Source: an uncultured Tidjanibacter sp.
GTDB lineage: Bacteria; Bacteroidota; Bacteroidia; Bacteroidales; Rikenellaceae
Assembly (NCBI GenBank): GCA_944326085.1
Contig: CALVCL010000006.1
Location: forward strand, 1 to 64,000
Reading direction: 5' to 3'
Length of the DNA: 64,000 bases
The translations under genes were made by a program, and so were the position numbers. This document shows positions 7,917-16,799 of the stretch, in pieces (the first letter of the stretch is position 1; the number at the start of each line of letters is the position of its first letter). A model generated the notes under the pieces. That model worked only from the letters and a program-made list of their open reading frames with translations. It did not search any database and was not told the DNA's origin.

Positions 7917-10031
7917 ATGGACAGATATGATTTCATTGAAACGCAAGAAGATATAGTTTCCAACATAAGGACTCTTTATTCATATTTACAAGGAGAACAA
8001 GGCGATGAATATAAATCTTGGGCTATTGAAAAAATGATTAGAGGTAAAAATTATGTTGTTGAAATTATCGACTCGATGATATGTTTCGCCCCAAGTCGAT
8101 TCGTTGGGTATCTTAATAATTCAAAAGAAAAACATGAAGAGAACCATGGAGATGGGACGCAGACTGATGAGAAAATCAAAGCTTACTATCAAAAGGTGCA
8201 AGATGAAAGACTTGATTTGCTATTCCAAAATGAACTATCAAAATATGGAGTATCATCTAATCAAAAAAGATACTGGATATCTAATGATATAACGGTTGAT
8301 GACATTATTCGGATATCAAGAAATAAGACTAAGTATGCTCCACAAAATTTGGAATTTGATAAATATTGGCATATACAAATGCATCTTCCTGAGGGAAAAG
8401 GTGGTACTCAAATTAACTCAACATTAATGCTTCTAGAACCGGAGCCGGTTATTGGTACTGGCGAGTGGGATGATGGTCAATGTAGAAATTTCAAAAACAT
8501 AGATAATGGTAATATCGTTCTTGTTAGAAAAGGTAATCAGGCAATAGCCTTATGTCAGATTATAGGACAAAACTTTACTGATGCTAATCTAACAGCAAAA
8601 TATATAAATGTAAATTTTAGGAAGGTAAAAATTTTATCATGGGCAGATGACTACAAACAGCCTCAGTCAAGGCTTTTCTCACAAGGGACATTTTCATCAT
8701 GCAGTAAAAATACTGAACAATATAAATATATAAAAGACTGGTTAGCATACATGAATAATAAGGCATTTACAGATAAATGTACTAATTTGCTTAGATCAAA
8801 GCACAATATAATATTACAAGGTGCACCTGGTACAGGAAAAACTTATAATACTGCAGCAATAGCTCTTGATGTGCTTGGGGTAAGTGATGTAGATCTGACG
8901 GATCATGTTGCAGTTATGAATAGGTATAATGAGTTACTTGATAATCGAATATTCTTTACTACATTTCATCAATCACTTGATTATGAAGATTTTGTTGAGG
9001 GATTAAAACCCCATGTTCAGGCAAATGCGAATGGGGATAGTATAGGTATTGCATACGAACCTGAAGATGGTATATTTAAACGTGCATGCAACGCAGTAGT
9101 TACAGACGAAAGCAAGGATATTATTGAATGTATAGATGATTACCTCCAACAAATCAATGGATTCGAAAACAGAAAGGAAATACCAACCATTTCTGGAAGA
9201 TCTTCTCTTTATGTCTGGTGGAATGATGGAAATACAACGATAAACTGTAGAAGTACAAAATCAACTAGCAAGCGAGAGAAAGAGTATACTCCTTCTCCCT
9301 TAAATATCGAAAAAATAAAACTTCAGGCTTTAGGTAAAGGAAGTGAAAATAATTGGCAGCAATATGCCCAAGCATTCATTGAGGCTGTTAAAAAGGAATA
9401 TCATGTAAAGGCAAATAAGTCGGTTGTTCTCATTATTGATGAAATAAATAGAGGTAATATTTCAAAAATATTTGGAGAATTGATAACACTACTAGAATCT
9501 GACAAACGCGATAAAGGACAGCATCCGTTAAAAGTATTGTTACCTTATTCAAAAACATTGTTTGGTGTTCCAAGTAATCTTTACATTATCGGTACAATGA
9601 ATACGACTGATAGAAGTACTGGAACTTTAGACTATGCTCTTCGCAGGCGTTTTGCATTTGTCACTCTGCAATCTAATCTGGATGTCATTGAAAAACATTA
9701 TAATAAATTAAATAATCAAGAGCTAAAGATAAAGGCTATAGGATTGTTCAATGATATTAAGTCCTTTATCATGAATCCTAAACATCAATGTGGGGATTTT
9801 GGTATAGATGACTTAATGGTGGGTCATAGCTATTTTATGGCTTCTTCCGAAGATGAATTGGTAAATAAAGTAGAGTTTGAAATACTTCCACTCATTGCAG
9901 AATACATTAGCGATGGTATTATAAACGTCTCGAATGAAGAGAAGACTAAAGCTTTTCAAGCATGGTCTAATTTACAACCAATGCAAGTTGTGGAAAAAGC
10001 AGTGGATACAGAATACGATAGTTTGATATGA
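7917..10031 (+). CDS. mcrB: McrB-type AAA+ GTPase of a modification-dependent restriction system
   Basis: 704 residues from the ATG at 7917; the frame extends upstream only to a TTG. Residues ~176-251 look like a PUA/EVE-type DNA reader (GTGEWDDGQCRNF, then GNIVLVRKGNQAIALCQII), the class that flips out modified bases. The motor domain has Walker A GAPGTGKT at 302-309, Walker B VVLIIDE ending at 509, the McrB signature MNTTDRS at 561-567, and an arginine-rich RRRF at 576-579. The family forms hexameric rings that hydrolyse GTP and translocate DNA to drive the McrC nuclease. Its stop overlaps the mcrC start in an ATGA. It is longer than E. coli McrB because of the N-terminal reader region. Confidence 0.92.
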   Translation: MDRYDFIETQEDIVSNIRTLYSYLQGEQGDEYKSWAIEKMIRGKNYVVEIIDSMICFAPSRFVGYLNNSKEKHEENHGDGTQTDEKIKAYYQKVQDERLDLLFQNELSKYGVSSNQKRYWISNDITVDDIIRISRNKTKYAPQNLEFDKYWHIQMHLPEGKGGTQINSTLMLLEPEPVIGTGEWDDGQCRNFKNIDNGNIVLVRKGNQAIALCQIIGQNFTDANLTAKYINVNFRKVKILSWADDYKQPQSRLFSQGTFSSCSKNTEQYKYIKDWLAYMNNKAFTDKCTNLLRSKHNIILQGAPGTGKTYNTAAIALDVLGVSDVDLTDHVAVMNRYNELLDNRIFFTTFHQSLDYEDFVEGLKPHVQANANGDSIGIAYEPEDGIFKRACNAVVTDESKDIIECIDDYLQQINGFENRKEIPTISGRSSLYVWWNDGNTTINCRSTKSTSKREKEYTPSPLNIEKIKLQALGKGSENNWQQYAQAFIEAVKKEYHVKANKSVVLIIDEINRGNISKIFGELITLLESDKRDKGQHPLKVLLPYSKTLFGVPSNLYIIGTMNTTDRSTGTLDYALRRRFAFVTLQSNLDVIEKHYNKLNNQELKIKAIGLFNDIKSFIMNPKHQCGDFGIDDLMVGHSYFMASSEDELVNKVEFEILPLIAEYISDGIINVSNEEKTKAFQAWSNLQPMQVVEKAVDTEYDSLI

Positions 10032-11287
10032 TACAACTACTAGAACACGAGCAATTGATATTGGATGGTTTCCCCGTTGAATATGATGAGAGATACAACA
10101 ATCTTGATCTTATTAAATGGGATAAACCCATAGATAGTAAGTCTTGTGGATATTATGCTTCTTTTAAAATTGGAGCCGAATGGATTGATAATAAGGAATC
10201 TTTGATTGTGACACCCAAACGAGGAATAGAGAATATAGATTTCCTCAGTATGTTCATGGCTTGTTTCACTTCCGATCTTGCGTTGGATTCGTTTAACGAA
10301 ATATACAAGATTGATTTAGACAAGCCGCAAATAGAATCACCGTCACTGAATAGCGTGATCAGTCCTCTTATTGTGATTCATTTTATTAGCGTGGTGAATC
10401 GTATTAAATCTTTAAAAAGGGGGTATGTTCATCGTCATGAGAATCTCAAAAAAGTAAAAGGACATATTAAATTACTCAAAAACGAGAGACTGAATATAGC
10501 GACAAAGAGATATGACAGGATATACTGTGAATACGATGAATATTCTACTGATATTCCTGAAAACCGTCTTTTGAAAAAAGCACTTCTTTTTTCAAAGACT
10601 TTAATCGGTAACATGGCCAACTATCATCTGTCGTATCTTAAAATATTAACAGCAAAGTCTTTGAAAAAGTTTGAAGACGTGGGTGATTACGTAGACATTA
10701 AAGCAGTAAGGCAAATACGTTCAAGTAAGCTATTCAACGAATATTCGGAGGCTGTACGTTTGGCGAAAACAATACTCAAATGTTTTGATTACAGCATTAA
10801 CAAAGCAAGTGTTACCAACAACAAGATAACACCTTTTGTGCTGGACATGTCTTTGCTATACGAACATTATGTCTATGGTTTATTACATGAGGCATATCAT
10901 GACAAAATAACATACCAATTCAAGGGTAAGACCGGCTATCCAGATTTCTTGTATAAGTCAAAAGACTTTAAAGCAATACTTGACACCAAATACATCCCTA
11001 AATACGAAAAAGGATTTCTCGACACTTATGTAATCAGGCAGTTGAGTGGTTACAGTAGGGATTTGCCAATATTAAAATACTTGGGATATGATAATCTTGA
11101 AGAAGATTCTCCTATTCCTTCTGTTCCATGTGTGATAATCTATCCGGAAGAGGGCAATGACGTGTATAATCCATTTATAAATAGGAGTCTGAATAAACTA
11201 TGCACCAAACCTTTACGGAATTTGTCAATGTTCTATCTGATTAATATACCAGTACCCGTATTATTGAAAAATAAAGAATCATCATAG
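10028..11287 (+). CDS. mcrC: McrC-type PD-(D/E)XK nuclease subunit
   Basis: 419 residues. The N-terminal part is the McrB-interacting beta-barrel and finger region. The C-terminal nuclease core shows P305-D306 followed by D319-T-K321 (ILDTKY), the PD...D-x-K active site, and a preceding YEHYV segment at 279-283 typical of the family. It cuts DNA where McrB rings meet or stall. It overlaps mcrB by 4 bp, so the two are translationally coupled. No methyltransferase lies nearby, as expected for a type IV (modification-dependent) system that needs no protective enzyme. Confidence 0.93.
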   Translation: MIQLLEHEQLILDGFPVEYDERYNNLDLIKWDKPIDSKSCGYYASFKIGAEWIDNKESLIVTPKRGIENIDFLSMFMACFTSDLALDSFNEIYKIDLDKPQIESPSLNSVISPLIVIHFISVVNRIKSLKRGYVHRHENLKKVKGHIKLLKNERLNIATKRYDRIYCEYDEYSTDIPENRLLKKALLFSKTLIGNMANYHLSYLKILTAKSLKKFEDVGDYVDIKAVRQIRSSKLFNEYSEAVRLAKTILKCFDYSINKASVTNNKITPFVLDMSLLYEHYVYGLLHEAYHDKITYQFKGKTGYPDFLYKSKDFKAILDTKYIPKYEKGFLDTYVIRQLSGYSRDLPILKYLGYDNLEEDSPIPSVPCVIIYPEEGNDVYNPFINRSLNKLCTKPLRNLSMFYLINIPVPVLLKNKESS

Positions 11288-11497
11288 GCATGATACCAGA
11301 CATATTAAAAGGGATATTTTGATATCCGAAAAATATATCTTATGGGAACTTTGTGGTATCAATTAGCAATTAACATATCGTGTCAAGATTGATTATCAGA
11401 CTGATATAGATTTATTGTCGGCTCAAGAATGGATATACGAAATTATTTATGAAACTCAATATGCAGGACATCCTGTGTTAATATATTATATAGTATT

Positions 11498-12031
11498 ATG
11501 AATATCAGAATACGACAAGAACGAAATGGCGAACGGATGACTGTATGCAAGCTTGTCGAAACAGCTTTTGCAGATATGAAGGAAAGTGACCATCAAGAAC
11601 ATCACTTGGTTTACAGATTACATCAGTCTGATACATTCATACCGGAGTTGTCTTTAGTCGCTGAAACCGATGAAGGGAAAATAGTCGGATACATCCTGTT
11701 GACAAAAGTAGAAATCACATCTGAAAACGGAGTTACAACCTCTTTGGCTGTAGCGCCTCTTGCTGTCCATCCTGAATATCAAAGCAATGGTATAGGAGGT
11801 ATGTTGCTAAGAGAAGCACATAGAATAGCTGCCGCACTCGGATTTGGTACGGCTGTTTTGCTCGGACATAAAAATTATTATCCTCGATTCGGCTATCGTG
11901 AAGCGGCAGTACATGGCATAAAATTTCCGTTTGATGTGCCTTCAGAATATTGTCAAGTCATCGAATTAAGACCTGGTGCTCTGAAAGGTATAAACGGAAT
12001 GGTACATTATCCTGCTATTTTCTTTGAATAA
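11498..12031 (+). CDS. GNAT-family N-acetyltransferase
   Basis: 177 residues with the GNAT fold: a beta-strand ending LAVAPLAVHPEYQSNGIGGMLL holds the acetyl-CoA pyrophosphate loop Q-x-x-G-I-G near residues 99-105, followed by a helix and the YPRFGYREA motif near 128-136 typical of this subfamily. The substrate is unknown. It is 211 bp after mcrC and AT-rich like the cargo. It is preceded by a 210-bp gap that contains no convincing gene. Confidence 0.85.
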   Translation: MNIRIRQERNGERMTVCKLVETAFADMKESDHQEHHLVYRLHQSDTFIPELSLVAETDEGKIVGYILLTKVEITSENGVTTSLAVAPLAVHPEYQSNGIGGMLLREAHRIAAALGFGTAVLLGHKNYYPRFGYREAAVHGIKFPFDVPSEYCQVIELRPGALKGINGMVHYPAIFFE

Positions 12032-12095
12032 TAGATTAGCTGATGACATAAATTATAGACTCCGATGTACCCGACAAAACTATTAGATAGATAGT

Positions 12096-12494
12096 ATGAA
12101 CATCCTGAAATCACTTATAGTCTGGCTGTGCTTTATTCCTGTAGCCATCCTAAACGGAGGGTTGCGAGAGCATGTATTGGTTAAGGTAATTGGAGAAAAA
12201 TTGTCATTACCTGTAAGCGGAATTGTATTGAGCATGTGCATTTTTCTGATGGCATGGTTGCTGCTACCCCAGATAACGAAAGTCCGTACTTCCAAAGATT
12301 GTTGGCTGTCCGGGATCTGCTGGACTTTTTTGACCATTGTTTTTGAATTTGTAACAGGACTGGCGAGTGGAAATTCTACAAAGGAACTTCTTGTTGCCTA
12401 TAACCCATTGACCGGTAATCTTTGGCTGTTGGTTTTGATGACAACGTTATTATCTCCGATTATAGTAAAACACATGTACAACACGAACAAATAA
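12096..12494 (+). CDS. Small four-helix membrane protein, function unknown
   Basis: 132 residues with about four hydrophobic segments (near residues 5-20, 40-57, 72-88 and 108-126), so an inner-membrane protein. I do not recognise the family. It ends 1 bp before the ATG of the next, disrupted gene, so the two were probably one transcript. Composition matches the island. Confidence 0.6.
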   Translation: MNILKSLIVWLCFIPVAILNGGLREHVLVKVIGEKLSLPVSGIVLSMCIFLMAWLLLPQITKVRTSKDCWLSGICWTFLTIVFEFVTGLASGNSTKELLVAYNPLTGNLWLLVLMTTLLSPIIVKHMYNTNK

Positions 12495-12495
12495 T

Positions 12496-12932
12496 ATGGA
12501 ATTATCAAATTGGTTCAAAGGTTTTGAAAAAGGAATTACCAAGCTTACAGCGAGACAAAGAGAGCAATTCTTTTCAGAATGTGGTAAGAATTGTGTAAAT
12601 GGCGGTACGCTTTCCATTTACAGAAAACTCAAAGAAGACGCAAATGGGGATATGGATGTCTTTTTTCAGATGGCAAATGAATTGCCCGGAGTAAAAGGCG
12701 AAGTCATAGAAAAATAGAAAAAGGGCGTGTCTATTATCTCACTTTCTTAGAATGTACCTGCGGTTTGTGCAAGGACGGTTATGTCGCCACTCCTTTACTC
12801 TGTGAATGCTCCCGTCAAAGTGTCATTTATTCCTTGCACAGCCTTTGGGAAGAACAGAATTTTAATGTGACGCTTTGCCATTCTATTTTGCAAGGTAGAA
12901 GAGATTGTAAGATAAGGATAGAAGTGATATAG
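12496..12932 (+). pseudogene. Cys-rich protein gene broken by a frameshift
   Basis: The 5' frame (12496-12717, 73 aa) ends with ELPGVKGEVIEK and a TAG. A second frame starting about 12723 then continues without interruption for 69 codons to a TAG at 12930-12932, giving GRVYYLTFLECTCGLCKDG and later CECSRQS, SILQGRRDC. The junction lies in an A-rich run, and adding one base restores a single ~144-aa protein, so I read this as one gene with a 1-nt loss. The cysteine spacing C-x-C-x-x-C...C-x-C...C recalls small V4R or L-ATC-hydrolase-like domains, but I cannot name it. A sequencing error in the A run is an alternative. Confidence 0.6.
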
Positions 12933-12969
12933 GACACATCATTTTGCTAAATGAATAAAACAATGCAAG

Positions 12970-13000
12970 CAGGCAAAAAGAACATTTTTCTTTTTGCCTG
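12970..13000. terminator. Hairpin at the right end of the island
   Basis: CAGGCAAAAAG (12970-12980) pairs perfectly with CTTTTTGCCTG (12990-13000) across a 9-nt loop. It follows the broken Cys-rich gene and precedes the first core gene, and sits where base composition shifts. It most likely terminates island transcription. Its symmetry could also mark an integration end. Confidence 0.5.
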
Positions 13001-13010
13001 TTATATTGCG

Positions 13011-13018
13011 TATATTTG
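13011..13018 (+). promoter_or_regulatory. -7 box of the SulP gene
   Basis: TATATTTG matches TAnnTTTG and lies 42 bp before the GTG start at 13061. This is why the upstream TTG at 13016, which falls inside the box, is rejected as the start codon. No good -33 TTTG is visible. Confidence 0.5.
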
Positions 13019-13060
13019 CGCCGACAAAATCAAAATCCTAAACCTAAAACCTGCAATACA

Positions 13061-14752
13061 GTGAAGTACACATTAGACTTTCACCCGAAACTCTTTTCGG
13101 AACTGCGGAATTATGACCGCAACAAATTCGCGGCAGACTTCATGGCCGGCATCATTGTCGGCATCGTGGCTCTTCCGCTCGCCATTGCCTTCGGTATCGC
13201 CAGCGGCGTAACCCCAGAAAAAGGTCTTATTACGGCCATCATAGGCGGCTTTATAGTCTCCCTGCTCGGCGGCAGCAACGTACAGATAGGAGGCCCGACT
13301 GGCGCATTCATAGTCATCGTTGCAGGTATAATAGGCCAATTTGGCATCGAAGGCCTCGCCGTAGCCACGGTAATGGCAGGCATCATTTTGCTGCTGCTCG
13401 GCATCTTCAAACTCGGCGTGGTAATCAAGTTCATTCCATACCCCATAATCATAGGCTTTACGGCAGGCATAGCCCTTACAATCTTCTCGACACAGATAAA
13501 GGACCTGTTCGGACTTACCATAACCGCCCCGATGCCCGACGACTTCATAGGCAAATGGGGTGTCTACTTCAGGCACTTCGGCACCACCAACCTCTGGTCG
13601 CTCGGCACAGGCATAATCAGCATACTAATCATACTGCTCACTCCGAAAGTGTCACGCAAGATACCCGGGTCGCTCGCGGCAATCATCATCGTAACGGTTG
13701 TCTCCTTCCTGCTCAAACGCTTTGCAGGCGTTGATGCCATTGAAACCATTGGCGACCGATACAGTATCAACCCGACAATCCCTGCTCCTACCGGCTTCTC
13801 GTTCAGCCTCGACACAATCCGCGAGCTGCTGCCTCCGGCATTCACCATCGCAATGCTCGGAGCCATAGAGTCGCTGCTGTCGGCCACCGTGGCTGACGGT
13901 GTCACCGGCGACAGGCACAATTCCAACACGGAACTCATTGCACAGGGCGCAGCAAACATCATAGTACCGTTCTTCGGCGGCATTCCCGTCACAGGCGCCA
14001 TTGCACGCACCATGACCAACATCAACAACGGCGGACGCACCCCCGCAGCCGGTATCATACATGCCATAGTACTGTTGCTCATACTCCTGTTCCTCTCGCC
14101 ACTCACCAAACATATTCCCATGGCCTGTCTTGCCGGAGTGCTCGTCATCGTATCATACAACATGAGCGGCTGGAGAACCATACGAGGCATGATGAAGAAC
14201 CCCAAGGCTGATATCGCGGTGCTATTCACCACAATGCTGCTGACTGTGATATTCGACCTTACAATCGCCATCGCCGCCGGTCTGCTTATTGCTGTGGTAA
14301 TGTTCATGAAGCGCATCATGGAAAGCACCAACATCTCCGTCATCCGCAACCAGATAGACATGACATCCGACGCAGAAAGCAACCACCGCGACAACAAGGT
14401 CGATGTTGCCAAGGGCGTAGAGGTTTATGAAATAGACGGTCCGTTCTTCTTCGGTATAGCCAACAAGTTCGATGATGTGATGCATACCATAGGCGAAAAG
14501 TCCAAGGTGCGCATCATCCGCATGCGCAAGGTGCCGTTTGTAGACTCCACCGGCCTGCATAACCTCGAAAACCTGATACGCTCATCGCAGAAGGAAAAGA
14601 TTACCGTCATACTGTCAGGCGTCAACCCGACAGTAAAAGAGACGCTTCTAAAGGCCGGCATAGACGAACTCATCGGTAAAGAGAACATCTGCGACAACAT
14701 ACACATAGCAGCAGCCCGTGCCAATCAACTGGCCGCAAAAATTAACGCATAA
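13061..14752 (+). CDS. SulP/SLC26-family anion transporter with STAS domain
   Basis: 563 residues from the GTG at 13061. About twelve hydrophobic segments span residues ~25-430; the first contains the family segment FAADFMAGIIVGIVALPLAIAFG, and the sulfate-transporter signature region is visible near IGGPTGAFIVI. The C-terminal ~130 residues are a STAS domain with FVDSTGL, the serine position that is phosphorylated in anti-sigma antagonists. The family exchanges sulfate, bicarbonate or dicarboxylates; the substrate cannot be told from sequence. The DMT gene follows after 33 bp and may be in the same transcript. This is the first gene with core-chromosome composition. Confidence 0.93.
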   Translation: MKYTLDFHPKLFSELRNYDRNKFAADFMAGIIVGIVALPLAIAFGIASGVTPEKGLITAIIGGFIVSLLGGSNVQIGGPTGAFIVIVAGIIGQFGIEGLAVATVMAGIILLLLGIFKLGVVIKFIPYPIIIGFTAGIALTIFSTQIKDLFGLTITAPMPDDFIGKWGVYFRHFGTTNLWSLGTGIISILIILLTPKVSRKIPGSLAAIIIVTVVSFLLKRFAGVDAIETIGDRYSINPTIPAPTGFSFSLDTIRELLPPAFTIAMLGAIESLLSATVADGVTGDRHNSNTELIAQGAANIIVPFFGGIPVTGAIARTMTNINNGGRTPAAGIIHAIVLLLILLFLSPLTKHIPMACLAGVLVIVSYNMSGWRTIRGMMKNPKADIAVLFTTMLLTVIFDLTIAIAAGLLIAVVMFMKRIMESTNISVIRNQIDMTSDAESNHRDNKVDVAKGVEVYEIDGPFFFGIANKFDDVMHTIGEKSKVRIIRMRKVPFVDSTGLHNLENLIRSSQKEKITVILSGVNPTVKETLLKAGIDELIGKENICDNIHIAAARANQLAAKINA

Positions 14753-14785
14753 ACACGTCTTTGCGACGGATGCAGCCAAAAATCC

Positions 14786-15691
14786 ATGTTATATCTACTG
14801 ACAGCCATTGCGGCAATGACACTCATAATGCTTACACTGAAATTCTTCAGTGTAAAAGGCATTTATACCCCGCAGGCCATTATGGCAAACTATGGCTGCG
14901 CACTGGTCATTGCCCTGGCATCGAGTCACGGAGCTATCGCAACAGCAACAGCATCCAAAATCCTGCACACACACTGGTGGTATCTGGCCCTGATAACAGG
15001 TCTGCTCTATTTCGGGTCGATGAATATCATGGCAGTATCGACCCGCCGCACAGGCGTGTCACTCACCACCATGGCATCGCGCACATCTGTCATATTACCA
15101 ATCATATGGGCTGCCGCTTTTCTCGGCAGCAGCATCACAGGTTGGGAAATCGTCGGCATACTGCTGGTGCTGCTTGCATTCACGCTCATCATCTACCGTC
15201 CCGAGGCTGAAACTCGGCAGACCGCTCGCAAGGGCATCAAGGATATACTGCTGCCCATATCCGTATTCCTTTCGGTAGGCTTTATAGGGGTATGCATGAA
15301 AACCTCGCAGCACATCATCAAGTCTGACGGTACATATGCCACAGACTATCCCGTTTTCGAAACCATGCTCTTTGCGGCGGCATTCGTCGGTTCGATAATC
15401 TACTATGCGGCAAGCGAAGGCAAAAGGGCCTTCCGCATCGAATGGAAAAGCATTGCCGGCGGTCTGTGTCTCGGCATGTTCAACCATTTCGTAACATTTG
15501 GCACCATGCACGGACTGAAATACCTGTCGCCCAGCACATTCTACGGTATCTACAACATAGGCACCGTACTGCTCACGACAATAATCGGAATAACCGTATT
15601 CGGCGAACATCTCGACCAACGTAAAATCACAGGCATATGCTGTGCCGTAGCAGCAATATGCGTATTGGGTTTTCTGGGCGAAAGCCTTTAA
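14786..15691 (+). CDS. DMT-superfamily (EamA-like) transporter
   Basis: 301 residues with ten predicted membrane segments arranged as two similar halves, typical of drug/metabolite transporters. The loop near RRTGVSLTTMASRTSVILPIIW and the C-terminal LSPSTFYGIYNIGTVLLTT are characteristic EamA-like positions. The substrate is unknown. It ends in front of a strong bidirectional terminator. Confidence 0.85.
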   Translation: MLYLLTAIAAMTLIMLTLKFFSVKGIYTPQAIMANYGCALVIALASSHGAIATATASKILHTHWWYLALITGLLYFGSMNIMAVSTRRTGVSLTTMASRTSVILPIIWAAAFLGSSITGWEIVGILLVLLAFTLIIYRPEAETRQTARKGIKDILLPISVFLSVGFIGVCMKTSQHIIKSDGTYATDYPVFETMLFAAAFVGSIIYYAASEGKRAFRIEWKSIAGGLCLGMFNHFVTFGTMHGLKYLSPSTFYGIYNIGTVLLTTIIGITVFGEHLDQRKITGICCAVAAICVLGFLGESL

Positions 15692-15710
15692 CAATAGCAT
15701 CCGAGGATAA

Positions 15711-15747
15711 GAAACGACCGGCATCCAATACGGATGCCGGTCGTTTC
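15711..15747. terminator. Bidirectional terminator between DMT transporter and channel genes
   Basis: A perfect 16-bp stem GAAACGACCGGCATCC / GGATGCCGGTCGTTTC with a 5-nt loop AATAC lies between two convergent genes. Confidence 0.85.
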
Positions 15748-15788
15748 ATTACAGTCCTGCAACAGGACTTTAACCTGCATATGCGACA

Positions 15789-16514
15789 TCATTCGTCAGT
15801 CGACGGCTTACCTGTAAACTTCTGCACGACATAAGCAGTAAACACAGGGAAAAGCAGCATACCGAAGATAGGCAGCATTACTGTCAGTATTTTTCCCGTA
15901 GACGTCACAGCCTGTATCTGCGACCCAAGCGTGGTCATATTCGTACATGCCCACATTACCGCATCGCCAAACGTATGCACCTCTGTGTTTATATTCCGCT
16001 CGAAATCAAAAAACATCAAAGCAGAAATATATGTAAAAGCCACTACTGTGAATATATACACCCATAGCAACCGTTCCATCCTGTTTTTGCGCCACCAGCT
16101 TATAACTATATATGCCGCAAGGAACGCCCTCAAAAAAGGCATTGAAACGATATACAGACTGATGTCGCGCGCCGCCTGAACATCGAACCATTCCATTATG
16201 TTCAGATATGGAATGGACAGCAGCAGGAACCACAGGTTATGCACAAAGAAACGTCCCCGCTTGCCGTTGCAAAGCATGCGCAGCACAAAATCCGCAATAA
16301 AGACCATGCAGACTGCAAATTGTATCCACATATACGCAGAACTGAAATGCGTATGTTCCCCTTCAAGTATTTCCCACGATATGGCAACCAACAGCAATAT
16401 GCCACCAATAAACGACAGCATATTGAAAAGGCGCAGCAACACATGCATCACCTTGCCATCCACAATTTTCTCCCTTTGTTCAGACAATTGCCGCATACGA
16501 TAATTTTTTTTCAT
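15789..16514 (-). CDS. Voltage-gated-like ion channel family protein
   Basis: 241 residues with five or six membrane segments, a re-entrant pore segment near residues 182-200 and a final helix (MLPIFGMLLFPVFTAYVV), the build of the ion_trans/potassium channel family. The pore reads TNMTTLGSQI where classical K+ channels have TVGYGD, so selectivity is uncertain. The S4-like region holds few regular arginines, so voltage gating is doubtful. It faces the DMT gene across a terminator. The 285 bp between this start and the tRNA hold the tRNA promoter and nothing else I can identify. Confidence 0.75.
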   Translation of the reverse strand: MKKNYRMRQLSEQREKIVDGKVMHVLLRLFNMLSFIGGILLLVAISWEILEGEHTHFSSAYMWIQFAVCMVFIADFVLRMLCNGKRGRFFVHNLWFLLLSIPYLNIMEWFDVQAARDISLYIVSMPFLRAFLAAYIVISWWRKNRMERLLWVYIFTVVAFTYISALMFFDFERNINTEVHTFGDAVMWACTNMTTLGSQIQAVTSTGKILTVMLPIFGMLLFPVFTAYVVQKFTGKPSTDE

Positions 16515-16751
16515 TCATGTTTCTCCCGTAATATTTCCTCACATGTATTATATAGCATATGCAAATTTGGTGCAAAAAACCCAATAACCAGAAAACAATC
16601 TGCCGTACATCGCGTTTTTCCGTTAACCGCACAATACATTGACAGTTCCACAGCCACAAAGGACATAATACGCCATATCAACATGTTACATACAGCACGG
16701 AAATCGGCTGCAAAGAAAATGCAATTTTTCTGAAAAAAAGTCTGCAAAACA

Positions 16752-16782
16752 TTTGCAGAAACAGAAACTTGTAGTACCTTTG
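16752..16782 (+). promoter_or_regulatory. Canonical Bacteroidota promoter of tRNA-Asp
   Basis: TTTG at 16752-16755, a 19-bp spacer, then TACCTTTG at 16775-16782 fit the -33/-7 consensus. The tRNA begins 17 bp downstream. Confidence 0.8.
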
Positions 16783-16799
16783 CTCCCGCAAACGAGAAC

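Noticed and set aside
11288-11497. Short open stretch after mcrC ending near IIYETQYAGHPVLIYY
   Set aside because: No start codon or recognisable family; could be a gene remnant but the evidence is too thin to list.
12970-13000. Hairpin as a transposon end
   Set aside because: There is no second copy of the arm at the other side of the cargo in this window, so a terminator is the simpler reading.
13073-14724. Long open frames on the minus strand opposite the SulP gene
   Set aside because: They are low-complexity, Met/Ser- or Gly/Tyr-rich translations mirroring the transporter codons and have no family features.
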